Shown here: positions 25,744 through 34,430 of the stretch, piece after piece
Layout of the letters: the number at the start of each line of letters is the position of its first letter
How positions within the stretch are numbered: the first letter of the stretch is position 1
NCBI GenBank assembly: GCA_000283575.1
Contig: AP012044.1
Span: 310,001-374,000, forward strand
Source: Oscillibacter valericigenes Sjm18-20
Lineage (GTDB): Bacteria > Bacillota > Clostridia > Oscillospirales > Oscillospiraceae
Length of the DNA stretch: 64,000 nt
Reading direction: 5' to 3'
Program-made: the position numbers and the translations under genes
The notes under the pieces: generated by a model
What the model was told of the DNA's origin: nothing
Databases searched by the model: none
Seen by the model: the letters and a program-made list of their open reading frames with translations, nothing else

Positions 25744-26018
25744 ATTACAAAGCCTTTTTAAGTCTGCTCCAAGGGCAGGCTGGCTTTGCTGCACCCATTT
25801 TACCATAGAAAGAAAAGAATTGATATGACTTTTTCCGGAAACTGTGCTTTTCAGGTATCTGCGCAGCTGTAATTTCAAGAAATAAAAGCGATGCTTTTCC
25901 CATAGCTGCCAGCAAACCGCCCGCGGTTTCGTGCTATGGAATTATCCAAACAAGGGCGACGCAGTTCTTGCTGTGCCGTTCATTTTTTGCGCCCATGCTC
26001 AGATAATTCTCTACTCAT

Positions 26019-26269
26019 TAAACGAAGCTCACATAACCCCTGCTGTTGCTTGAGTTTGCTTATAATGGGACCTCTATCAATAACCATAATCTCGGTTTAT
26101 AAAATTACTTTAATCCTTTGAAAATTGGCATGCTATTAAGACAAAATTATTACAGGATAGGCTGTTCATGTTTGCAGTCAATGCACCTACCGAGTTTGAA
26201 ATTACCTTCTTTTCATAGTGTGAACATTATCCACGGCTATAACGCTTGGAATAAAGCAAAGTACTCCAA
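26019..26269. repeat. Border-site half, conserved tail and gene-free stretch
   Basis: AAACGAAGCTC at 26020-26030 followed by the tail GAGTTTGCTTATAAT at 26052-26066. A degenerate site (CATAGTGTGAACATTATCC, 26214-26232) lies before the protease gene. TTTGAAAATTGGCATGCTATTAA resembles the segment before the site at 10839. No gene seen. Confidence 0.5.
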
Positions 26270-27592
26270 CTACGATTTTTCAATTAAGTTCAGCACTTTA
26301 TTCAGCGCATCTTCCGCTTTAATGTCCGGCACTGTGCCCATCTCCTGATTGCAGCTTCCGTCCGCGTTAAGGCAGTACTCCACGTCGAACTGAACCAAAA
26401 GATGGCTACTAGGCAGTTCAAATAGAATTGGACCACCGCTGTCGGAGCCACCCGTTGTCTGGCCAACCAAAGTAGCAAACCCAGTGCCTTTGCAGAATAC
26501 CGCAAAAGCTTCCGCCGAAGAATACACCGCAGGCCCTACCAACACCCATATTTTCCCGTTAAATAACTTGTCATCTGTATCCGGCTCCGTAGTCTCTAAT
26601 AATTCCCTTGCCAGTGTCAAATCCGCCATATCATCTTTGGACAGCTCACTAAATTTCGTATCGTTTTTGACTGCTTCCGGGCTTAATGTGGAATCCTTGT
26701 ACCCTAGCATGTAGAATTGCCGGGTTAATTCGGTATCTTTCATTAGCCGTACTAGCCGTGAGCTGACGGGTTTGGCAATATTGGGACGGACAAAGGCATT
26801 CTCCCAGTAGTCAGTGTTACCGCCGCCATTCTCCTGAATGTCGATGATCAAATTTTTGTAATCCTTAACCTCCTCTAAAAAGGTTTGAATTTTTGGCAGA
26901 TCGCCATCCATATAGGAATCGTCGAAGGAATTCACCCTGATGTAAGCGGTTTTTGCTTCTTCAATTATTTTTGTTGTCAGGTTTGTACTAGCGAATTTGC
27001 TTTCTTCTTCCGGCTGTTCATTTGTTTTCTCATCATTGGATTCATCGCCGCTCTTATTTTCTATAGAAAGCGTCTGCAGGTAATCGTAATATTTATAAAA
27101 GGAAACGACTTCCGGTTTTTCGATCACGTCAACCCACGGCTGTACCTCCGGCATTTCGTCAGCATACTCCTTATAAACATCTAACCCTTGAAAATAGTTT
27201 GGATTGATAATACTCACATGTCCAACCGTACCGCACACTTCATATAGACTGTTGGCTACAATATATAAGAACTTTTCCATTGCCTCGTCGCTACCCGCTT
27301 CGACGCGTTGAAGCTGCCCGCGATAATCGGAAATGACTGTATCATAGTAGTCTGGATCTTCCGGCTTGCTCCGTGCAAGCACGCCCCAAAAGGGATAGCT
27401 TTTTTTCATGGCTTTCCACATGGTATCATAATCTGAGAGCATTTGTTCATTAGTTAGCTGTGTATTTCCATATAGATCGCTTGAAGTGGAACTGCTTTTT
27501 CCCTCTTGGCTGCCTCTTTGTTCTGATCCGCATGCGAATAGGGAAAAGCTCAGAGTAATGGCTAATATCCCTGCTGCTATTTTTCTTTTCAT
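26270..27592 (-). CDS. S41-family peptidase-like lipoprotein
   Basis: 440 residues. A signal peptide with lipobox SLFACG (Cys about 21) tethers it outside the membrane. The C-terminal half has the tail-specific-protease fold: TAYIRVNSFDDSYMDGDLPK, YKNLIIDIQENGGGNTDYWE, then the nucleophile region VGPAVYSSAEAFAVFCKGTG and LVGQTTGGSDSGGPILFELP. A low-complexity acidic insert (SGDESNDEKTNEQPEEES) sits near residue 185. No PDZ domain is evident. Likely processes or scavenges surface peptides. It stands alone, with a degenerate border site downstream, and is the last gene of the array before IS630 remains. Confidence 0.85.
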   Translation of the reverse strand: MKRKIAAGILAITLSFSLFACGSEQRGSQEGKSSSTSSDLYGNTQLTNEQMLSDYDTMWKAMKKSYPFWGVLARSKPEDPDYYDTVISDYRGQLQRVEAGSDEAMEKFLYIVANSLYEVCGTVGHVSIINPNYFQGLDVYKEYADEMPEVQPWVDVIEKPEVVSFYKYYDYLQTLSIENKSGDESNDEKTNEQPEEESKFASTNLTTKIIEEAKTAYIRVNSFDDSYMDGDLPKIQTFLEEVKDYKNLIIDIQENGGGNTDYWENAFVRPNIAKPVSSRLVRLMKDTELTRQFYMLGYKDSTLSPEAVKNDTKFSELSKDDMADLTLARELLETTEPDTDDKLFNGKIWVLVGPAVYSSAEAFAVFCKGTGFATLVGQTTGGSDSGGPILFELPSSHLLVQFDVEYCLNADGSCNQEMGTVPDIKAEDALNKVLNLIEKS

Positions 27593-27805
27593 GTCACCAA
27601 ACCTTTCGTAACGACCTGTTATTCAACGTACTTTGCATCATAGTGCTTTGCAATATTCCAATTTCTGGTGCCATCTTACTGTTTGTAAGTGCTCCTTGGG
27701 CTTGTCCTATATATACATTTGGCGAAGCTTAACCGGCAGAAGACCTGACAGAATTGTACTACTTTTTTCTAACTAAATAAATATAAGATGTTCCCACTAA
27801 AAGCG

Positions 27806-28069
27806 TCAGTCAATTCCTCCGATTATCGTATTCCATTCCGCTGCGTCGTCGCCCGATGAAAGGCTCAGGGCGTAGGCACATATCCCATCCGTCCAACAAG
27901 CCAGCGTGTAGCATTCGCTGCTGCCCTTGAGTTCGACGGTCGGCGAGCCAACTGTGATTTCCTCCGTGGAAGCATAAACATTGTAATCGCCGGAATTGTG
28001 ATCGCTCCCTGGTGACTTCCTGTAGACTGCGCTCTGACCGTCCGCGCCGGTATAAGCGATTTCGGTCAC
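27806..28069 (-). pseudogene. C-terminal fragment of a DUF4367-like protein
   Basis: 87 residues reading IAYTGADGQSAVYRKSPGSD, then EITVGSPTVELKGSSECYTL and ending SLSSGDDAAEWNTIIGGID. This resembles the C-terminal domain of DUF4367-type membrane-anchored anti-sigma or lipoprotein families of Clostridia. The apparent start Met is an internal residue: the sequence fuses at about 28070 to an IS630 fragment on the same strand. The N-terminal part (anchor and any sigma-binding region) is missing, so it is a remnant. Family assignment is moderate. Confidence 0.55.
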
Positions 28070-28344
28070 ATCGCTCCAATAGGAGCGATGAATTCCTTAA
28101 TTTCTGCAAGAGTAATATCCGGATTTTCAGCGACCATAGCCTTCATTTTTGCTAGCTTTTCCGCCGGTACTTCTAATTGTCTGCCTATGTTTTCATATGA
28201 CGGTTCAATCGTCCCGGTCTTCTTCTTTCCTAGCAGTCTGTAAATTGATGAAATACTGACTCGCACTGCACGGCTGATCGATTGTACTTTCATGCTGTCT
28301 TCGTAATCCGCTACGATAATTTTCCGTATTTCCATTGGTACCAT
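28066..28344 (-). pseudogene. IS630-family transposase N-terminal fragment
   Basis: 92 residues: MEIRKIIVADYEDSMKVQSI, a helix-turn-helix (RAVRVSISSIYRLLGKK) and the second helix-turn-helix start (MVAENPDITLAEIKEF), typical for the N-terminus of IS630/Tc1 transposases. It stops within a 20-bp palindrome (ATCGCTCC-AATA-GGAGCGAT type, 28070-28089) that is also the junction to the DUF4367-like fragment. The DDE catalytic domain is absent. Confidence 0.75.
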
Positions 28345-28499
28345 GTTTTCATCCGCTTATCATTTTTCTTCCATTATATCACTCTGCGCAATCCTTCGTG
28401 GAATTGCTGTAGGTAAGGCGATCGCCTCTCATGCCCATAAGCATAGGCTCCAAACTTGCATGTATAAAAAAGCACAACCATCTTATCTGGATGGTTGTG

Positions 28500-30047
28500 T
28501 CAGCCTGTAGACAAAGTATCAGAGAAATGATGCTTTGTCTTTTTTTAGTGCTTAGAAGATGGTAAAATAGAAGCAGGTGATAAAAGATGGTGAACCAAAA
28601 AGGTGAAGACAGCCGGAAGCAGATCGGCTTTTACTGCATGGAGGATTTGGTTCCAAAAGACCATCTTCTCAGGAAAATCGAAAAAGCAATTGATTTCAGT
28701 TTCATATATGATTTGGTGAAAGGCAGGTACAGCGAAGATACGGGCCGTCCAAGTATTGATCCTGTAGTGCTGTTCAAGATCGTGTTCATCCAGTATCTAT
28801 TTGGAATCCGCAGCATGCGGCAGACGATCAAAGAAATCGAGGTCAATGCGGCATATCGCTGGTTTTTGGGATATGACTGGAACGATCCGATCCCTCATTT
28901 TACGACCTTTGGAAAAAATTATTCCCGGCGGTTTGAGGGCACCGATATTTTTGAGAAAATATTCGCCCGTATCCTGCTGGAAGCGGTGAAGCTGAAGTAT
29001 GTGGACCCGAAGGCGGTGTTCATTGATTCCACGCATATCAAGGCCAGCGCCAACCGAAACAGGAAAATGAAGGTGCAGGTTCAGGAAGAGGCCCGGCATT
29101 ACCAAAAAGAGTTGATGGAGGAAATCAACAAGGACCGGGAGGTTCGTGGGAAAAAGCCATTTGACGATGACGACTCGGGAAAAGGCGGCGGGGCCGGACA
29201 GACTAAAGAGATCGAAAAAAGCACCACCGATCCGGAGTGCGGCATGTTCCACAAAGGGGAGCATGAAAAATGTTTCGCCTACACCGCGCACACAGCCTGC
29301 GACCGGCACAACTTCATCCTTGGCGTAGAACTTTCCCCCGCCAACGTCCATGACAGCGTGATGTTCAAAGCATTTATGACAAAGTAAAGGCCACGTTCCC
29401 TGAAATCAAGTACGTTGTTGCCGACGCTGGTTACAAGATCCCATATATCTGCAAACAGATTCTGGACGACCACCAAATTCCGGTTTTGCCTTACAAAAGG
29501 CCGATGAGCAAAATATGTATACGACCAATATTACGACTGTGTTCTCTGCCCAAACAACCAGGTTCTGCGCTACTCAACCACAAACCGTGACGGATACCGG
29601 GAATACAAAAGCGACCCCAAAATCTGCAAATGCTGTCCGAAACGGGCGCAGTGCACGCAGAGTAGAAACTCTCAGAAAACTGTAACGCGGCATGTATGGG
29701 CGAACGATCTGGACGTCGCGGAAGATTTTCGCCACACACCGCGGGGAAAAGCAATTTACCGGGAGCGTGCGGAAACCATCGAACGGGTTTTCGCCGACGC
29801 AAAAGAAAAACATGGGTTGAGATATACTACCTTACGGGGCAAAGCCAACGTGACGATGCAGGCTTTGCTCACTTTCGCCTGCATGAATCTCAAAAAGCTG
29901 GCAATCTGGAAATCGGAAGGCCCCAGGTTCAAGCCCAAATACGATTTTCCCTTTCTCTTTTTCCTGCTAGTTGTTCCCAATTCGATTATTCGCATGAAAA
30001 ACGCCGCTTGGGTCTGAATCCCAAACGGCGTTTTGTCTACCGGCTGA
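28500..30047. mobile_element. IS1182-family element (pair), copy 1, defective
   Basis: Ends carry TCAGCC(T/G)GTAGACAAA in inverted orientation. The element is 23 bp shorter than copy 2 at 46772-48342, from a 1-bp deletion near 29368 and a 22-bp deletion near 29513. It is flanked on both sides by the 24-bp hairpin beginning CACAACCATCTTATCTGG (28473 and 30049). Opposite orientation to copy 2; together they bracket the metabolic island. Confidence 0.85.
28587..30017 (+). pseudogene. IS1182-family transposase, frameshift plus small deletion
   Basis: Same transposase as the intact 484-residue copy at 46802-48256. The N-terminal domain is intact (VNQKGEDSRKQIGFYCMEDL, DPKAVFIDSTHIKASANRNR with the first catalytic Asp). 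A missing A in the run before GCATTTATGACAAAG (29368) shifts the frame and stops at 29387. A 22-bp deletion near 29513 removes the KKGYFKPYE segment. The downstream Cys-rich region (KICKCCPKRAQC) and the Glu region (ERVFADAKEKHGL) remain readable in another frame to 30017. Inactive as written. Confidence 0.88.
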
Positions 30048-30235
30048 ACACAACCATCTTATCTGGATGGTTTTATTTTCAGATATTAACTTAATGCCAT
30101 TGTACTTGTGGTACACATCAATTCAGCCAGTGGGCGGTTCTTTTCAATTTCCCGCCTGCACCCAGTGGGCTCCCTGAATTTCTAATGAAACGGAAATGGG
30201 TACACCATATAGTGAGATCTCTGAATTATAAAGAA

Positions 30236-31294
30236 TTATTTATACTGTGCGCAGACGTCCTGAACTTCCTGAACCAGATCGGCGCCGATCTCGGAAGAGT
30301 ACTGGTCATAGATGTCCTTCGTCGCGTCGACAAACGCCTGATGCTCGTCGGCAGTCAGCTCGGTCACAGTCACGCCGCTATCCTGCAGATTCTTAATGTA
30401 ATCCTCGCACTGCTGACGGTTGGTATCCTTGTTGACCTGTGCAGCTTCCTGAGCGGCTTCCAGGAAGTAAGCCTGCTGATCCTGGGTCAGAGAGTCAAAC
30501 AGCGCCTTATTCATCAGGAAGTTTTTGGGGCTGTACACATGATTGGTGAGGGTGCAATATTTGTTAACCTCATAGAACTTATTCAGATAAATCGTGGAGA
30601 TGGGATTCTCCTGACCGTCGATTGCGCCGGATTCCAGAGAAGTAAACACCTCGGAAAATGCCATGGGGGTGGGAGCGGCACCCAGAGCCTTCCAGGTTGC
30701 CAGATGGATGGGATTCTCCATCGTACGAATCTTCAAGCCCTTCAGATCATTGGGCGTATGTACGTCAACCTTATTGTTCGTAACCTCGCGGAAACCGTTT
30801 TCAAACCAGGACAAGTTCTTCAGTCCCTGCGACTCGAGCTCTGCAGCAATCTTGTCACCAATTTCGCCGTTGATAACGGCATCGGCTGCTTCATAGTTGG
30901 GGAACAGGAAGGGCAAGTCAAAGACCTTCAGATCGGAACACATTCCGGTCAGCGGAGAGCAGGAGGTAATGACGCACTCCAGATTGCCCATGGCAACGTC
31001 CTGCGTCGCAGAGGTATCGTCGCCAAGCTGCGCATCGGAGTAGCACTGTACGTCGAACTCAGGATACTTTGCCTCGATCAGCTCTTCGAATTTTGAGGCG
31101 CCAGTGGCCTCTGCAGACTGTGCAGACAAACCGAAGGACACCTTGATGATCTTCTTGTCGCCGGAATTGGAAGCTGCGGATGATTGTGCGCTTCCCGCGC
31201 TGCTTGCGCTTCCTGCACTGCTTGCGGTGGAGCCGCACGCAGACAGACTGAACACAGTGCACAGTGAAAGGAACAGGGCCAAAATTTTCTTCAT
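30236..31294 (-). CDS. dctP: TRAP transporter substrate-binding protein DctP
   Basis: 352 residues. Lipoprotein signal (FSLSACG, Cys about 20) followed by a Ser/Ala-rich linker; in a Gram-positive it is tethered outside the membrane. The DctP fold shows FGLSAQSAEATGASKFEELI, DLKGLKIRTMENPIHLATWK (substrate-contacting Arg), FTSLESGAIDGQENPISTIY, and NHVYSPKNFLMNKALFDSLT. It delivers an organic acid to the DctQM membrane subunits. The start ATG at 31294 follows GGAGGTAAGAAAA. It is the last gene of the dctQ-dctM-dctP transcription unit, 31 bp after dctM. The conserved Arg suggests a carboxylate substrate; the exact substrate is unknown. Confidence 0.92.
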   Translation of the reverse strand: MKKILALFLSLCTVFSLSACGSTASSAGSASSAGSAQSSAASNSGDKKIIKVSFGLSAQSAEATGASKFEELIEAKYPEFDVQCYSDAQLGDDTSATQDVAMGNLECVITSCSPLTGMCSDLKVFDLPFLFPNYEAADAVINGEIGDKIAAELESQGLKNLSWFENGFREVTNNKVDVHTPNDLKGLKIRTMENPIHLATWKALGAAPTPMAFSEVFTSLESGAIDGQENPISTIYLNKFYEVNKYCTLTNHVYSPKNFLMNKALFDSLTQDQQAYFLEAAQEAAQVNKDTNRQQCEDYIKNLQDSGVTVTELTADEHQAFVDATKDIYDQYSSEIGADLVQEVQDVCAQYK

Positions 31295-31325
31295 TTTTCT
31301 TACCTCCAAATTTTTTTATGTATGG

Positions 31326-32612
31326 TTAGCTGATCATATTAGGAATCAACATTACCAAATTGGGGAAATAGGAAATGATCATAAGGCAGACGAACATAAT
31401 TGCCATATACTTAAGACTTGGTTTGACTATTCGCATCATGGGCAGCTTCGACAAACCGCAGCCAACATAGAGGACTGTGCCGACAGGGGGAGTGATAATT
31501 CCAATGCACAGGTTGCAAACTATCACAACGCCGAACCAGATCGGATCGAGGCCTAGCTCTACGATTACAGGGATCAGAATCGGGGCCAGAATCAGTAGGG
31601 CAGGCGTTAGATCCATAACGCAGCCGACCAGCAGCAGCAGCAAATTAATCATCAGGATAACGACGTACTTATTGGTTGAAATTGCGAGCAGACCTTTGGT
31701 TAACATATCTGGAATCTGGGCAGTGGTAATGTAGTACGCAGCCAGTGTCGCAGTACCGACGACAAACATCACGGCTGCCGTGCTTTTTGCCGTCTTGACT
31801 AAAATAGGCAACAGGCTTTTGAGTTTCAGCTCGCGGTATACAAACCCGCCGATAATCAGAGCGTAGGCAACGGCTATGACGCCGCATTCGGTGGCGGTGC
31901 AGACGCCGGTAAGAACGCCGCCCAAAATAATTACAGGCAGCAAAATCGCCCAGATCGCGCTCCTGAGTGCTCTTCCTCTTTCTCTCCAGGTTGCTTTCTT
32001 ATGCTTGACGTAAACCGTCGGATTTTTGCGGCAGTGTGTCGCCCAAATTATCATCAGTCCAAAACCGATGATGATTCCCGGAATAATGCCGCCCAGAAAC
32101 AGCTTCGCAACGGATACGCCTGCGCAGCAGCCGTAAATAATCATGGGCATAGAGGGGGGAATCACCGGGCCAATCGTTCCGGCGGAGATGATCAGGGCGG
32201 TGGATTCATCCCGTTCGTAACCGTCGCTTTCCATCAAAGGGAGCATTATGGAGCCGACGGCGGTCGTATCGGCGACGGCCGAACCGGAAATGCCCGCAAA
32301 AAGCATACTCGCGAGGACGGACGTGTAGCCAAGACCACCGCGGACGTGTCCAATAAATGCTTTCGCGAAACCCACGATACGGCTGGAGATGCCGCCCTCG
32401 TTCATAATCTCGCCAGCCAGAACGAAGAAGGGAATTGCCATCAGTGGAAAGCTGTCAACGCCCTTGATAATCTGCTGCGTAACGGTTGCCGCGGAAATGT
32501 CGCCTGTCATCACATACATCAAAACGACACCGGCAAGTGCCAAGCAAAAGCCTACAGGCACGTATAAAAGCAGACTGCCAAACAGTATTGCAAGAAATAA
32601 AACTAGAATCAT
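31326..32612 (-). CDS. dctM: TRAP transporter large permease DctM
   Basis: 428 residues with about 12 membrane helices, the ion-coupled transport subunit. Family signatures include PLMAIPFFVLAGEIMNEGGI, ASMLFAGISGSAVADTTAVG, ESTALIISAGTIGPVIPPSM, GVLTGVCTATECGVIAVAY and LCIGIITPPVGTVLYVGCGL. Full length. The start overlaps the end of dctQ by 4 bp, indicating coupling. With DctQ and DctP it forms a secondary, sodium- or proton-driven high-affinity importer. Confidence 0.95.
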   Translation of the reverse strand: MILVLFLAILFGSLLLYVPVGFCLALAGVVLMYVMTGDISAATVTQQIIKGVDSFPLMAIPFFVLAGEIMNEGGISSRIVGFAKAFIGHVRGGLGYTSVLASMLFAGISGSAVADTTAVGSIMLPLMESDGYERDESTALIISAGTIGPVIPPSMPMIIYGCCAGVSVAKLFLGGIIPGIIIGFGLMIIWATHCRKNPTVYVKHKKATWRERGRALRSAIWAILLPVIILGGVLTGVCTATECGVIAVAYALIIGGFVYRELKLKSLLPILVKTAKSTAAVMFVVGTATLAAYYITTAQIPDMLTKGLLAISTNKYVVILMINLLLLLVGCVMDLTPALLILAPILIPVIVELGLDPIWFGVVIVCNLCIGIITPPVGTVLYVGCGLSKLPMMRIVKPSLKYMAIMFVCLMIISYFPNLVMLIPNMIS

Positions 32613-33145
32613 TTTCCTTCACCCTCCTGTTCCGCAGCCTTAGAATTGACGGGAAGATCTTCATTTTTGATCAAGCTGACGACATGCCAAAAGAGATTAT
32701 TGAATGCAAAAATCAGCATCAGAGCCATGGAGAAAATGACAATGCAGAACTTCCATGAATAAGAAAGTCCGGAAGCAGGAGCTGTCCAACCATGCATGCT
32801 GACAGTCAGCTGAAAACCGCCTTGAAAGATCAGAATCGTCAGATAAATAACAAGAACATCCACAATAACGGCAACAAGGCGCGCCGCCTGTTTTGGCAGT
32901 ACCTTCACCAAAATGTCCAACCCCATGTGGCCATTCTCCCTGTATACTAGGGCTGTACCTATGAACACGGTCCAGATTTGCAAAAAGCGGGAAATCTCCT
33001 CCGACCACGGGATTGAGAAGTGCAATAAATACCGGCATACGACGTTTGTAAATACAAGGCAGCACATCACAGCCAGTAAAATCGCAGCAGCGACCTCGGC
33101 TGCCTTAGCGGTTTTTCGCACAACTTTTTCTAACACTCCATACAT
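32609..33145 (-). CDS. dctQ: TRAP transporter small permease DctQ
   Basis: 178 residues with four membrane helices. The diagnostic DctQ stretch is VNNV-like FTNVVCRYLLHFSIPWSEEI then SRFLQIWTVFIGTALVYREN and GHMGLDILV. It bridges DctP and DctM. First gene of the TRAP operon; GGAAGGAG lies 12 bp before the ATG at 33145. The putative IclR operator 33180-33196 lies 35 bp upstream. A -35/-10 pair (TTGACA at 33266-33271 and TATACA at 33240-33245, minus strand) has a long 20-bp spacer. Confidence 0.93.
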   Translation of the reverse strand: MYGVLEKVVRKTAKAAEVAAAILLAVMCCLVFTNVVCRYLLHFSIPWSEEISRFLQIWTVFIGTALVYRENGHMGLDILVKVLPKQAARLVAVIVDVLVIYLTILIFQGGFQLTVSMHGWTAPASGLSYSWKFCIVIFSMALMLIFAFNNLFWHVVSLIKNEDLPVNSKAAEQEGEGK

Positions 33146-33179
33146 TTGCCATACTCCTTCCTAACACACAAGCATCAAG

Positions 33180-33196
33180 ATTCCGCACAGTGGAAT
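33180..33196. promoter_or_regulatory. Putative IclR operator upstream of dctQ
   Basis: ATTCCGCACAGTGGAAT, an inverted repeat TTCC-N7-GGAA, followed by two further TTCCGC repeats (33199-33212). The same 17-bp pattern lies in front of nifJ (34331) and the ilvD-like gene (44706), each time downstream of the -10 box, a position that fits repression. Confidence 0.7.
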
Positions 33197-33420
33197 CAAG
33201 TTCCGCATTCCGCTTAAAACAAAATGCGTCATGCGCACTTGTATAGTGACATTGTCAGCAAAGATTGTCAAGTTGCTGTCAGTATTTTTGTCTCAATAAA
33301 CAAATATGCGCACAACAAATTAGCAATTAAAACAATTAAAATCATAAAATTAACTCAAAAGGATCTCTCGAATTTTATAACCAGCATTAATGTAACGGGG
33401 GAACTACATACCGGTCACGC

Positions 33421-34185
33421 TCATTTTCGATATCCCATCATATTGGAAACCAACTCCGCCGCCTTTTTAACCGCGGAGATCATTTCCTTCAGATTCTCTT
33501 CCATCCGATAATCCGGGCCAGAAATGCTAACAGCAGCGATAACTCGCTTAGTGGTATCGCGAATGGGGGCAGCTACACAGATCAAACCCTGCTCAATCTC
33601 TCCGTTGTCCAATGCATACCCGTTCAATTTTGCGGCAATGAGTTCATTGCGAAAGCGCACGGAGCCCCTGATTGTATTTCCAGTCAGAGGCTCTTGCTTT
33701 TCCATCCACTCGCAATATTGATCGATGTAAGCATCAGACTGATCTGCCAGCATTACCTTTCCGCCGCTGGTTGCATAGGCAGGAGCCCTGCTTCCAATGC
33801 GCGTGTTGCAGATAATAGAGCGGTGAGTTTCCACCTTGTCCAAGTAAAATATATCGTTCTCAAGCAGAACGCTCAAATTAATAGTCTCCCGGACTGTATT
33901 GGACAGATGCTCCAACTCCGGACGGGCGATCTGCCGCAGATCAGACTGCCCTATAATTGCGCTTGCCAGTAAGAACAGGCGTGGTCCAATATGATAGCTT
34001 TTTCGGACCGGATCCTGTTCCAGATACTCTCGCTCCACCATGGTGGAGACTTGGCGAAATACAGTCGTTGTGGGAATATCAAGGTGATCAACGAGAGCTT
34101 TCAGTGTCCATTCCGTCTTTTGATCCATGAAGCATTCCAAAATCTGAAGTGCCCGAAGGATACTGGAGACTTGTTCTTTTGCCAT
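33421..34185 (-). CDS. IclR-family transcriptional regulator
   Basis: 254 residues. N-terminal winged helix-turn-helix (SILRALQILECFMDQKTEWT, LKALVDHLDIPTTTVFRQVS) and C-terminal effector-binding IclR domain (GPRLFLLASAIIGQSDLRQI, RIGSRAPAYATSGGKVMLA, then ISGPDYRMEENLKEMISAVK). It lies between and divergent from the nifJ operon and downstream of the TRAP operon on the same strand. IclR proteins typically bind short palindromes near their targets and respond to small organic acids. The shared TTCC-N7-GGAA sites at three promoters make it the probable local regulator of uptake and catabolism. Target assignment is inference. Confidence 0.9.
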   Translation of the reverse strand: MAKEQVSSILRALQILECFMDQKTEWTLKALVDHLDIPTTTVFRQVSTMVEREYLEQDPVRKSYHIGPRLFLLASAIIGQSDLRQIARPELEHLSNTVRETINLSVLLENDIFYLDKVETHRSIICNTRIGSRAPAYATSGGKVMLADQSDAYIDQYCEWMEKQEPLTGNTIRGSVRFRNELIAAKLNGYALDNGEIEQGLICVAAPIRDTTKRVIAAVSISGPDYRMEENLKEMISAVKKAAELVSNMMGYRK

Positions 34186-34243
34186 AAAAAATATCTTCCC
34201 TTCTGTGTAAAATTCCTAAAATTTTTTTGCGTGTAAAAATTGC

Positions 34244-34272
34244 TTGACAAGCAAAAAAGAAGTGATTATGCT
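34244..34272 (+). promoter_or_regulatory. Sigma-A promoter of the nifJ operon
   Basis: TTGACA at 34244-34249 and TATGCT at 34267-34272 with an exact 17-bp spacer; expected start near 34279. The operator at 34331-34347 then lies about 50 bp inside the transcript. Confidence 0.75.
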
Positions 34273-34330
34273 AACTATAGCACAAAGTTGACAGCTTGTG
34301 AATTTTTTTTACTTACATTATTGGAATTTG

Positions 34331-34347
34331 ATTTCGTACAGCGGAAT
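34331..34347. promoter_or_regulatory. Putative IclR operator upstream of nifJ
   Basis: ATTTCGTACAGCGGAAT, aligned base for base with the dctQ and ilvD-like sites. It lies 84 bp before the nifJ start codon, within the leader. Confidence 0.65.
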
Positions 34348-34430
34348 AGCAGATATGGCTATCCCTTTTCTTAAGCGCCAACTTTTAAGTGCCGCCGGGA
34401 ATCCCGGCTAAAACGGATTAAAGGAAGGAA

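Larger units (their letters stand above)
23654..26018. mobile_element. IS91-like element with tyrosine recombinase and HUH transposase
   Basis: About 2365 bp. The left end is a hairpin (GCACGAAACCGC, TGGCGCGGTGG). Next come a terminator-like stem (CCTGCTGCAG/GCGGCAGG), a tyrosine recombinase, an IS91-type transposase, and a right end with a long imperfect hairpin (AATTATCCAAACAAGGGCG against CGCCCATGCTCAGATAATT) ending CTCTACTCATT. The ends match those of the deleted copy at 18119-18710 and of the miniature repeats. Flanks TAAACATA and AAACGAAGCTC are halves of the border site. A recombinase gene upstream of the HUH transposase is known from a subset of IS91 relatives. The exact ends are inferred from comparing copies. 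Confidence 0.8.

Noticed and set aside
9671-26030. Canonical integron attC sites
   Set aside because: The repeated sites lack the GTTRRRY and RYYYAAC core pairs and no IntI with its extra helix is recognisable, so classical integron is not claimed.
29491-29813. Open frames antisense to the IS1182-family transposase
   Set aside because: The same frames appear in copy 2 only because the DNA is duplicated; the transposase accounts for the coding signal.
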